Assembly (NCBI GenBank): GCA_028290245.1 | Contig: JAQGKG010000084.1 | Span: 1 to 6,902 of the forward strand | Direction: 5' to 3' | Origin: Devosia sp. | Lineage (GTDB): Bacteria; Pseudomonadota; Alphaproteobacteria; Rhizobiales; Devosiaceae | Length of the DNA stretch: 6,902 nt | In this document: piece by piece, positions 1-5,034 of the stretch | Layout of the letters: every line of letters begins with the position of its first letter | How positions within the stretch are numbered: position 1 is the stretch's first letter | Notes under the pieces: generated by a model | Seen by the model: the letters and a program-made list of their open reading frames with translations, nothing else | The model's database searches: none | Told to the model about the DNA's origin: nothing | Program-made: the position numbers and the translations under genes

Positions 1-183
1 CAGCAGTTCGTAATCCTCAAGCGCGTCGCCGCCCACCTTGAGGAAGCGATCGCGGACACGCTTGCGGTGGCCGTCGCGGTCATCGACCTCGGGTGTGATC
101 TTGATGCTGGCGACCGGCTGGGTAACGTCCGCGACCAAGGAAAGGAAGGGCGCCTCGGCGAGTTCGTCGGGGCGGTCGGTCAT
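1..183 (-). CDS. radC: RadC (UPF0758) family protein, N-terminal fragment
   Basis: Only the first 61 codons lie in the window; the gene continues past the left edge. The visible part contains the helix-hairpin-helix-like N-terminal signature of RadC/UPF0758 proteins: G38-H39-R40, then RVRDRF and GGDALEDYELL up to the edge. The JAMM metalloprotease-like catalytic domain that defines the family would follow outside the window, so its integrity cannot be judged. RadC was once called a DNA repair protein, but its molecular role is unsettled. The ATG (183-181) shares one base with the TGA of map (185-183) and has no clear Shine-Dalgarno of its own, so translational coupling to map is likely. Map next to RadC is a common arrangement in Rhizobiales (from memory). 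Confidence 0.88.
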   Translation of the reverse strand, partial: MTDRPDELAEAPFLSLVADVTQPVASIKITPEVDDRDGHRKRVRDRFLKVGGDALEDYELL

Positions 184-1016
184 CAAGCGGCCCGCGCTGC
201 CATGGGATTGAATAGGCCGCCCGGCGACAGTGTGAAAATCTCGCGGCCGGTTTCGGTGATGCCGATCGAGTGCTCGCATTGCGATGACAGCGTGCGGTCG
301 CGCGTCACAGCAGTCCAGCCGTCGGACAGTATTTTCACATCGGCGCGGCCGAGATTGATCATCGGCTCGATGGTGAAGATCATGCCGGGCTTGAGCGGCA
401 CGCCGCTGCCGGCACGGCCGAAATGCAAGATGTTGGGCTCGTCGTGAAAGAGTTGGCCGACGCCGTGGCCGACGAAGTCACGCACTACGCTCATGCGCTC
501 TGCCTCGGCAATGGCTTGGATGGCGGCGCCGATATCGCCGGTGGTATTGCCGGGCTTTGCCGCCGCAATGCCGGCCTCGATGCTGGCATAGGTGACTTCG
601 ATCAGCCGCTCGGCCTTGCGGGAGATCTCGCCGACCGGATACATCCGGCTGCTGTCGCCGTGCCAGCCATCGACCACGAAGGTCAGGTCGATATTGACTA
701 TGTCGCCTTCGCGCAGCGGCCGGTCGTCGGGAATGCCGTGGCACACCACGTGGTTGATCGAGGTGCACAGCGAGTGGCGGTAGCCCTTGTAGAAAATCGT
801 CGCCGGGACCCCACCATTGTCCATGCCGAACTCATAGGCGATCTGGTCGAGTTTGGCGGTGGGCACACCGGGCTCGACGAATTCCGTGAGGATGTCCAGC
901 GCCTGCGCCGTGAGCGCGCCGGCCTTGCGCATGCCCTCGAAGCCTTCGCTGCCGTGCAGTGGAATGACGCCAGACCTGCGGTGCGCTTTCGCTGGGGCTT
1001 CGACGTAGGTGATCAT
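183..1016 (-). CDS. map: Methionine aminopeptidase, type I
   Basis: A 277-residue cytosolic metalloenzyme that removes the initiator methionine from nascent proteins. The pita-bread fold ligands are all present: D110 (in DIVNID), D121 (in HGDSSRM), H184 (in GHGVG), E217 (in TIEPMI) and E248 (in CEHSIG). Substrate-site histidines H93 (in CHGIPDD) and H191 are also there. The spacing matches the E. coli enzyme (D97, D108, H171, E204, E235) with a constant offset of 13, caused by a slightly longer N-terminus. The start ATG (1016-1014) is preceded on the minus strand by GGAG (1026-1023) with a 6-base spacer. A promoter candidate lies at 1066-1038. The stop overlaps the start of radC by one base, so the two are probably one operon. 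Nothing looks broken or missing. Confidence 0.97.
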   Translation of the reverse strand: MITYVEAPAKAHRRSGVIPLHGSEGFEGMRKAGALTAQALDILTEFVEPGVPTAKLDQIAYEFGMDNGGVPATIFYKGYRHSLCTSINHVVCHGIPDDRPLREGDIVNIDLTFVVDGWHGDSSRMYPVGEISRKAERLIEVTYASIEAGIAAAKPGNTTGDIGAAIQAIAEAERMSVVRDFVGHGVGQLFHDEPNILHFGRAGSGVPLKPGMIFTIEPMINLGRADVKILSDGWTAVTRDRTLSSQCEHSIGITETGREIFTLSPGGLFNPMAARAA

Positions 1017-1037
1017 GCAAGACTCCGAGTTACCTAC

Positions 1038-1066
1038 AAATTAGTCGCTCGCAGCCGTGATGTGAA
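1038..1066 (-). promoter_or_regulatory. Candidate sigma-70 promoter for map-radC
   Basis: Read on the minus strand there is TTCACA (1066-1061, five of six bases of the -35 consensus), a 17-base spacer, and TAATTT (1043-1038, a weak -10). Transcription would begin about 15 bases before the map Shine-Dalgarno. The spacing is ideal but the -10 is poor, so this is a candidate only. A plus-strand TTGACG at 1082-1087 could be the -35 of the divergent CinA-like gene, but no convincing -10 follows it. Confidence 0.35.
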
Positions 1067-1139
1067 GAGCCGCACGCTTGCTTGACGCCGATATCGCGTG
1101 GGGGCATTGCTGATGCACAGCAAGCCACGGAAAACCCCT

Positions 1140-1910
1140 ATGTCTGCAGACAGCATTACCGCCGCTCTTCTGGTCATTGGCGACGAAATTCTCTCGGGCC
1201 GCACCAAGGACGTCAACATTGGCGCCACCGCCGAATTTTGCACCGATCTTGGCATCGAGCTCAAGGAAGTGCGCGTGGTCAGCGACGAGACCAAGGAAAT
1301 CGTGGCGGCGGTCAACGCCCTGCGAGCCCGTTACACCTATGTTTTCACCACCGGCGGCATTGGCCCGACGCATGACGACATCACCGCCGATGCGGTGGCC
1401 AAGGCGTTCTGCGTGGCGCTGCCGATCAATGACGAAGCTCGCGCCATGCTGGAAACGCGGTGGAAGCAGACCGGCACCGAGGTCAATGAAGCCCGTCTGC
1501 GCATGGCGCGGATTCCCGAAGGCGCCTCGCTGATCGTCAACTCGGTCAGTGCTGCCCCCGGTTTCCGTATGGAAAACGTGCATGTGATGGCTGGCGTGCC
1601 GATCATCATGCGCGCCATGCTCGAGGCCATCCTGCCGACGCTTAGGGCCGGCAAGAAAGTGCTGTCCGTCACCGTCAAGGCAGCGGTGGGGGAGGGGACT
1701 GTCGGCGGTCCGCTCGGCGCGCTGCAGGAGCAGTATCCTGACGTCAAGATGGGCAGCTATCCGCAGATGGGCAATGACAAGGTAATGACCGAACTGGTGC
1801 TGCGCTCGTCCGATCCGGCGAGGCTCGAAGAAGCCGCCGGCAAGGTGCGCGCCATGGTGGCCGAGGCGCACCAGCGGGCCGGCGTAACCCCACCCGACGA
1901 AGTCTACTGA
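1140..1910 (+). CDS. CinA-like / MoaB-type molybdopterin-binding domain protein
   Basis: A 256-residue protein of the COG1058 type (MoCF_biosynth domain related to MoaB/Mog, and to the N-terminal half of CinA). The nucleotide-binding signatures are clear: GDEILSGR at 14-21, TTGGIGPTHDDIT at 70-82 and MAGVP at 150-154. The C-terminal PncC/CinA amidase (NMN deamidase) domain of full-length CinA is absent. The usual label 'competence/damage-inducible protein A' should therefore not be read as proof of a competence role; the real substrate is unknown. I chose ATG 1140 because the conserved fold begins a few residues later and family members start about there. In-frame GTG 1098 and ATG 1113 would add 14 or 9 unconserved residues, although a G-run (1100-1104) before 1113 leaves some doubt. 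From memory, in related bacteria this gene often sits in a row with sfsA, map and radC; here it is divergent and sfsA is absent. Confidence 0.87.
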   Translation: MSADSITAALLVIGDEILSGRTKDVNIGATAEFCTDLGIELKEVRVVSDETKEIVAAVNALRARYTYVFTTGGIGPTHDDITADAVAKAFCVALPINDEARAMLETRWKQTGTEVNEARLRMARIPEGASLIVNSVSAAPGFRMENVHVMAGVPIIMRAMLEAILPTLRAGKKVLSVTVKAAVGEGTVGGPLGALQEQYPDVKMGSYPQMGNDKVMTELVLRSSDPARLEEAAGKVRAMVAEAHQRAGVTPPDEVY

Positions 1911-2007
1911 GTTAGGTCTCCATTGCTGGGCAAAATCGCGCTGGACGATTGGCGCGGCGGCCGGGGTTTGCTAAGCACGGTCCCTTACCGGACGGCAGCT
2001 TCGGCGC

Positions 2008-2022
2008 AGGAGAGATGAATTG
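2008..2022 (+). promoter_or_regulatory. Shine-Dalgarno and TTG start of gpt
   Basis: AGGAG (2008-2012) lies 7 bases before TTG (2020-2022), which begins the conserved protein. An ATG at 2015 lies only 2 bases from the Shine-Dalgarno and opens just ATG-AAT-TGA (2015-2023). Its stop overlaps the TTG in another frame. The next in-frame ATG (codon 30) would remove part of the phosphoribosyltransferase fold. TTG is therefore the likely true start. Confidence 0.75.
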
Positions 2023-2517
2023 ACTGATCCCAACCAGAAGTCCTTCCCCGTCACCTGGGACCAGTTCCATCGCGATAGCCGCGCCCTGGCCTGGCGCCTG
2101 GCCGGCATGGGCACCTTCGACGCCGTGGTTGCCATCGCTCGCGGTGGTCTCGTGCCTGCTGCCATCGTGGCGCGCGAGCTCAACATCCGCACCGTCGAAA
2201 CCGTCGCCGTTAAAAGCTACGACCATCAGAACCAGAGCGGCATCCAGGTGCTGAAGCCCATCAGCCAGCAAGTGCTCGACCTCGCCAAGGCCGGCAAGAA
2301 AATCCTGATCGTCGACGATCTGGTCGACACCGGCTCCACCGCCCGCGTCGTCCGCGAAATGCTCCCCGGCGCCCACTTTGCGACAGTGTACGCCAAGCCA
2401 AAGGGCCGCGACCTCGTCGACACCTTCATCACCGAAGTGAGCCAGGACACGTGGATATTTTTCCCGTGGGATCTGGATGTGGCTTATGTCGCACCGATTA
2501 GTGGCGGGACGGACTGA
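2020..2517 (+). CDS. gpt: Xanthine-guanine phosphoribosyltransferase
   Basis: A 165-residue type I phosphoribosyltransferase for purine salvage. It transfers the ribose-5-phosphate of PRPP onto xanthine or guanine, giving XMP or GMP. The PRPP-binding motif is IVDDLVDTGSTA at 97-108, with acidic residues D99 and D100. ARGG at 40-43 and SYDHQNQ at 66-72 match the PRPP and flexible-loop regions of E. coli Gpt. TWIFFPWD at 144-151 matches the C-terminal purine-binding segment (TWIEQPWD in E. coli). Length is near that of E. coli Gpt. The start is TTG with a strong Shine-Dalgarno. The gene lies 109 bases after the CinA-like gene with no clear terminator between them, so co-transcription is possible. 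It converges on the HxlR regulator gene with only 22 bases between stops. Confidence 0.95.
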   Translation: MTDPNQKSFPVTWDQFHRDSRALAWRLAGMGTFDAVVAIARGGLVPAAIVARELNIRTVETVAVKSYDHQNQSGIQVLKPISQQVLDLAKAGKKILIVDDLVDTGSTARVVREMLPGAHFATVYAKPKGRDLVDTFITEVSQDTWIFFPWDLDVAYVAPISGGTD

Positions 2518-2539
2518 GGAGCTTAACCAAGGGTCGAAA

Positions 2540-3253
2540 TTAGCAGCGCGTTGCGTCCATAGTGTCCGTGAGCACCTCGTCGCCAGCAAAGCTGCTGCGT
2601 TTTAGCCATCGGGGAAGTGAGCGGGACAGGCCTTCGTCTCCGATCATGACTATGGTTTCCTGGGCGATCTCTTCAGCGAAACTGCTGTGCCCCATCCACG
2701 CCGATGTGAGCGCCTTCAGATCGGCCGAGACATAGAGGTCAACCTCGAATTTTGGATCGATCATGCACAGATCGGTGTCGCCATTTGGCCGGACAATCAG
2801 CCAATAGTTTCGATCCGATTTGCCGCTGACTTTAAGAATGAACTGAATGATCGCCTTGCGCCGGAACTGGTCCGTCACCTGGATCTTGCGGCGAATATTC
2901 CACATTAGAAGGTGATCATCGAGGCACTTGAGCTGAAGGGTTGGGTCGACATGGCGGTGTGCCCAGGCACCCAGTTCATGCACTAGTGGTTCAAGCTCGT
3001 TCGCCATGGGCGTTGTCCGATAATCGGTGTGCTTGTCTGCCCTAATGGCGCGGGTGAGAAGCCCCTGCATCGCCATATCCTTGAGGCGTTTGGAAAGCAG
3101 GCTGGGCGACATGCCCGGCACTCCGCGCTGAATATCGGAGAAGCGAGTCGATCCCGACCAGATCTCGCACAGGATGAGCATAGTCCAGCGCGGCTCCAGC
3201 ATCTCACAAGCCATCGCGACGGGACAGAACTGCTGATAGCCCTGGGTTTGCAT
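2540..3253 (-). CDS. HxlR-family transcriptional regulator with SCP2-like C-terminal domain
   Basis: A 237-residue DNA-binding regulator. Residues 8-105 form the HxlR winged helix: C10-P11 (the conserved N-terminal Cys position), EPRWTMLIL at 20-28, the recognition-helix segment PGMSPSLLSKRLKDM at 46-60, and the wing plus last helix around HTDYRTTPMANELEPLV (75-91). Plain HxlR proteins are about 100-130 residues. The extra part, about 108-223, resembles the SCP2 sterol-transfer fold (NYWLIVRPNGDTDL, FEVDLYVSADLK) and may bind a hydrophobic ligand, though the ligand is unknown. The ATG at 3253 has GGGAGG (3265-3260) 6 bases upstream. It is divergent from a methyltransferase gene, and paired operator-like repeats lie between them, so it probably controls that gene and itself. 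C10 could be a redox sensor as in some HxlR proteins, but this is inference. Confidence 0.9.
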   Translation of the reverse strand: MQTQGYQQFCPVAMACEMLEPRWTMLILCEIWSGSTRFSDIQRGVPGMSPSLLSKRLKDMAMQGLLTRAIRADKHTDYRTTPMANELEPLVHELGAWAHRHVDPTLQLKCLDDHLLMWNIRRKIQVTDQFRRKAIIQFILKVSGKSDRNYWLIVRPNGDTDLCMIDPKFEVDLYVSADLKALTSAWMGHSSFAEEIAQETIVMIGDEGLSRSLPRWLKRSSFAGDEVLTDTMDATRC

Positions 3254-3308
3254 CGATTGCCTCCCACCTGAACATCTGGGATCATGCGCCAGCCGCGATA
3301 TTCTAGCT

Positions 3309-3348
3309 ACTGCAAAAACTGTAGCGGATTTGCTCCAGTTTCTGCAGT
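3309..3348. promoter_or_regulatory. Candidate HxlR operator pair (two inverted 16-base elements)
   Basis: ACTGCAAAAACTGTAG (3309-3324) and the reverse complement of 3333-3348 (ACTGCAGAAACTGGAG) agree at 14 of 16 bases, with 8 bases between them. Each element also overlaps an imperfect palindrome with 5-base arms: GCTAC/GTAGC at 3306-3325 and CTCCA/TGGAG at 3333-3352. The minus-strand hexamer TAGAAT (3305-3300) next to the first element is a possible -10 for the regulator gene, which would fit autorepression. The position between a regulator and its divergent neighbour supports an operator. A long hairpin in RNA is the alternative reading, but no T-tract follows. Confidence 0.5.
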
Positions 3349-3429
3349 GGAGCCCTCTCCCCCACCAGGCATACCGTTAGAGCTTGCGGCGACATATCGC
3401 TCATGCCGCTCAACTCAGGGAGATATCCA

Positions 3430-4242
3430 ATGAATGCGAACCAGGCCCTTTGGGAAAAAGGCGACTTCACGCGTATAGCCTCGACAATGCGTCAAAGCGG
3501 GGAAAAGCTTGTGGCTGCCTTGGGGATACAGCCAGGCATGACAGTCCTCGACCTCGGATGTGGCGACGGAACCACGGCCATTCCGGCGGCGAAGCTGGGC
3601 GCCAATGTCCTTGGCATCGATATTGCCCGCAATCTGGTCGAAGCCGGCAATCGCCGGGCAGCGGCGGAGCACCTCACCAACATACGTTTCCAGGAAGGCG
3701 ACGCCAGCAATCTCGCGGGTATCGAGGATCACAGCTTTGATCTGGTCGTCAGCGTCTTCGGCGCCATGTTTGCGCCCCAGCCATTCAACGTTGCCGCGGA
3801 AATGGTCCGCGTCACCAAACGCGGCGGCCGGATCGTCATGGGCAACTGGATACCCAACGACCCCACCCTTGTGGCGCAAATCCTGAAGACTAGCGCTGCC
3901 TATTCCCCTGCGCCAGCCGAGGGATTCATCAGCCCGATGACGTGGGGCATGCACAACAATGTCCTCGAGAGATTTGCCGCCGCTGGCATTCCGGCTGAAC
4001 AGGTTTCGTGCATCGCCGACACCTTCGTTTTCGAGTCCCCGAAGTCCCCGACCGCATTTGTCGATGAGTTCCGACAATATTACGGCCCGACCATGAACGC
4101 CTTTGATGCAGCGGACAAAAACGGGCGGGCCGAAGAGCTTCAAGAGGAACTGAAGGCGCTGTTCACCGCGCAAAACGTGAGCTCCGTCGAGGGGACCACC
4201 ACCGTGCCGGCCACCTACTTGCGGGTAAGCGTTTCAGTATAG
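3430..4242 (+). CDS. Class I SAM-dependent methyltransferase
   Basis: A 270-residue soluble Rossmann-fold methyltransferase (Methyltransf_11/25-like). Motif I is VLDLGCGDGTTA at 39-50, the acidic residue ending strand beta-2 is D64 (LGIDIA), the adenine-contact region is GDASN at 90-94, and motif II is FDLVVSVFGAMFAP at 103-116, followed by a GGRIVMGNW strand. The C-terminal third (about 150-270) is the variable substrate part, so the acceptor, probably a small molecule, cannot be named. I chose ATG 3430 because GGGAG (3418-3422) sits 7 bases upstream; the in-frame ATG at 3403 would add nine residues and has no such site. It is divergent from an HxlR regulator and is its likely target. By eye both genes have less G/C in third positions than map or gpt, which hints at later acquisition. 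Confidence 0.88.
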   Translation: MNANQALWEKGDFTRIASTMRQSGEKLVAALGIQPGMTVLDLGCGDGTTAIPAAKLGANVLGIDIARNLVEAGNRRAAAEHLTNIRFQEGDASNLAGIEDHSFDLVVSVFGAMFAPQPFNVAAEMVRVTKRGGRIVMGNWIPNDPTLVAQILKTSAAYSPAPAEGFISPMTWGMHNNVLERFAAAGIPAEQVSCIADTFVFESPKSPTAFVDEFRQYYGPTMNAFDAADKNGRAEELQEELKALFTAQNVSSVEGTTTVPATYLRVSVSV

Positions 4243-4256
4243 ATGCGCCCAAGTCG

Positions 4257-4284
4257 AACGATGGCGGGTTTGGTGATCGTTTTT
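4257..4284 (+). terminator. Possible intrinsic terminator after the methyltransferase gene
   Basis: AACGAT (4257-4262) and ATCGTT (4276-4281) form a perfect 6-base stem with a 13-base loop. A TTTTT run (4280-4284) partly overlaps the 3' arm. It lies 14 bases after the stop of the methyltransferase. The stem is short and not GC-rich and the loop is large, so it would be a weak terminator. Confidence 0.35.
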
Positions 4285-4294
4285 GGTGGGCGAG

Positions 4295-4314
4295 GCGACC
4301 ACTGTGGGGGTCGC
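4295..4314. repeat. Inverted repeat (hairpin) in the gene-free stretch
   Basis: GCGACC (4295-4300) and GGTCGC (4309-4314) are perfect complements around an 8-base loop. It is the second of several hairpins in the 309-base stretch 4243-4551, which holds no credible coding frame. No function can be assigned. Confidence 0.4.
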
Positions 4315-4370
4315 AAGGGGCAGTAAGATCGTGGTTCTGGCTTTCAGCGCTGGCTGCCGATGTAGAGGCT

Positions 4371-4433
4371 TTTGCGAAATTTTCGCGACGCGAAACTTGT
4401 CCCCAGGCCTTTGCGGGCGAAAGCCCTCGGGAC
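4371..4433. repeat. Composite palindromic element
   Basis: Two perfect palindromes overlap here. GCGAAA-T-TTTCGC spans 4374-4386 and TTTCGCG-A-CGCGAAA spans 4381-4395, sharing the TTTCGC segment, so the RNA or DNA could fold in two exclusive ways. Just after, GTCCC (4399-4403) pairs with GGGAC (4429-4433) and encloses an imperfect stem with CTTT (4409-4412) and AAAG (4420-4423). This dense nested symmetry in non-coding DNA resembles the dispersed palindromic repeats of alphaproteobacterial genomes, but there is only one copy in this window, so repetition is an inference. Confidence 0.45.
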
Positions 4434-4461
4434 GAAAGCCGCTTCATACCGTGTATCCGCC

Positions 4462-4487
4462 CCGCCCCAGGCCGGGCGGCGTTTTCT
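4462..4487 (+). terminator. Terminator-like GC hairpin before the tRNA
   Basis: CCGCCC (4462-4467) pairs perfectly with GGGCGG (4474-4479) around the loop CAGGCC, followed by CG and then TTTTCT (4482-4487). The shape is that of a Rho-independent terminator with a modest U-tract. It lies about 220 bases after the methyltransferase stop, so it may end a read-through transcript or a small RNA from the palindrome-rich stretch. It also insulates the tRNA promoter downstream. Confidence 0.5.
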
Positions 4488-4512
4488 GTTGTTCGGTGAT
4501 TGGCTAACAGCG

Positions 4513-4539
4513 TTGGCACGGCGGTGGCGGCATGCTAAT
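4513..4539 (+). promoter_or_regulatory. Candidate promoter of the tRNA-Leu unit
   Basis: TTGGCA (4513-4518) matches the -35 consensus at five of six bases. GCTAAT (4534-4539) matches the -10 at four of six, with a short 15-base spacer. Transcription would start a few bases before the tRNA 5' end at 4552. The short spacer lowers confidence. Confidence 0.35.
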
Positions 4540-4551
4540 CGCCCATGCGAC

Positions 4552-4636
4552 GCGGGCGTGGTGAAACTGGTAGACACAAGGGCCTTAAAAGCCCTCGCCG
4601 CTAGGCGTACGGGTTCGACCCCCGTCGCCCGCACCA
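4552..4636 (+). tRNA. tRNA-Leu (anticodon UAA)
   Basis: An 85-base gene with encoded CCA (4634-4636) and discriminator A4633. The acceptor stem is GCGGGCG (4552-4558) with CGCCCGC (4626-4632). The anticodon stem AGGGC (4579-4583) pairs with GCCCT (4591-4595) around the loop CTTAAAA, placing the anticodon TAA at 4586-4588, which reads the leucine codon UUA (and UUG by wobble). The long variable arm typical of class II leucine tRNAs and the TTCGA of the T-loop are present. The next start codon is only 17 bases after the CCA, so it probably shares a transcript with the RidA-family gene. Confidence 0.97.
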
Positions 4637-4653
4637 AACTTTGAAGTGATGTG

Positions 4654-5034
4654 ATGATCGAACGTATCGAGACCGGAATTGCGCCATCGTCGGCGCCCAT
4701 CAGTGACGCCATCCGGGCCGGCAAGCATGTGTGGCTGGTGGCGATTGCCGAAGATCCGATAAGCGGCGAGATCGTCGAGGGCGGCATCGAGGCGCAAGCG
4801 CGGCGCTGCATGCAGAATATCGAGATTGCAGTTCGGGCGGCCGGCGGGACGCTGGCAAACCTGGTGATGATGCAGATATTCCTCATCGACAGCGCCGATG
4901 CGCCGGGGATGAACCTGGTCTATCGCGAGTTCATCACCCAGCAGCCTTATCCGGTGCGTGCCACCGTGGTGGTCAAGGAATTGCTCGCCAAGGGCCTGCG
5001 GATCGAGATCGCCGCGCAGGCGGTATTGGACTGA
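4654..5034 (+). CDS. RidA/YjgF/UK114 family protein
   Basis: A 126-residue small cytosolic protein of the Rid family. RidA members hydrolyse reactive enamine/imine intermediates made by PLP enzymes such as threonine dehydratase. Family features seen are AQARRCMQNI (48-57), the segment before the active-site arginine QQPYPVRA with R102 (E. coli R105), and the C-terminal strand LRIEIAAQAV with E118 (E. coli E120). However, the conserved G-P-Y near the N-terminus is replaced by A-P-I (14-16) and the SGQ motif by VAI, so this is not an orthodox RidA; substrate and activity are uncertain. ATG 4654 has GAAG (4643-4646) 7 bases upstream; GTG 4651 is in frame but closer to it. The gene follows tRNA-Leu by 17 bases and overlaps the next gene in a TGATG, so all three are probably co-transcribed. 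Confidence 0.88.
   Translation: MIERIETGIAPSSAPISDAIRAGKHVWLVAIAEDPISGEIVEGGIEAQARRCMQNIEIAVRAAGGTLANLVMMQIFLIDSADAPGMNLVYREFITQQPYPVRATVVVKELLAKGLRIEIAAQAVLD

Noticed and set aside
423..1085. Plus-strand 220-codon open frame opposite map
   Set aside because: It is the complement shadow of map, whose catalytic residues are all intact; the shadow protein has no recognisable motif.
1041..1871. Minus-strand 276-codon open frame opposite the CinA-like gene
   Set aside because: It is an antisense shadow, His/Gly/Asp-rich, typical of high-GC complement frames, with no start signal.
1937..1956. CGCGC/GCGCG inverted repeat between the CinA-like gene and gpt, considered as a terminator
   Set aside because: The arms are only five bases of low-complexity GC and no T-tract follows.
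3415..4173. Minus-strand 252-codon open frame opposite the methyltransferase
   Set aside because: The plus strand has clear SAM-binding motifs and a Shine-Dalgarno; the minus frame has neither.
4163..4519. Minus-strand 118-codon open frame covering the end of the methyltransferase gene and the palindromic stretch
   Set aside because: It overlaps a real gene, has no family resemblance, and its length comes from GC-rich composition and the palindromes.
4552..4636. tRNA-Leu as an integration site for a genomic island covering the HxlR-methyltransferase region
   Set aside because: I saw no second copy of the tRNA 3' end within the window, no integrase, and the RidA gene follows directly.
4372..4886. 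Open frames over the tRNA and its upstream region on both strands, one with a VKLVDTRALKAL-like and one with a GGRTRTPSG-like peptide
   Set aside because: These peptides are the well-known false translation of leucine-type tRNA genes in sense and antisense; the clear cloverleaf explains the sequence.
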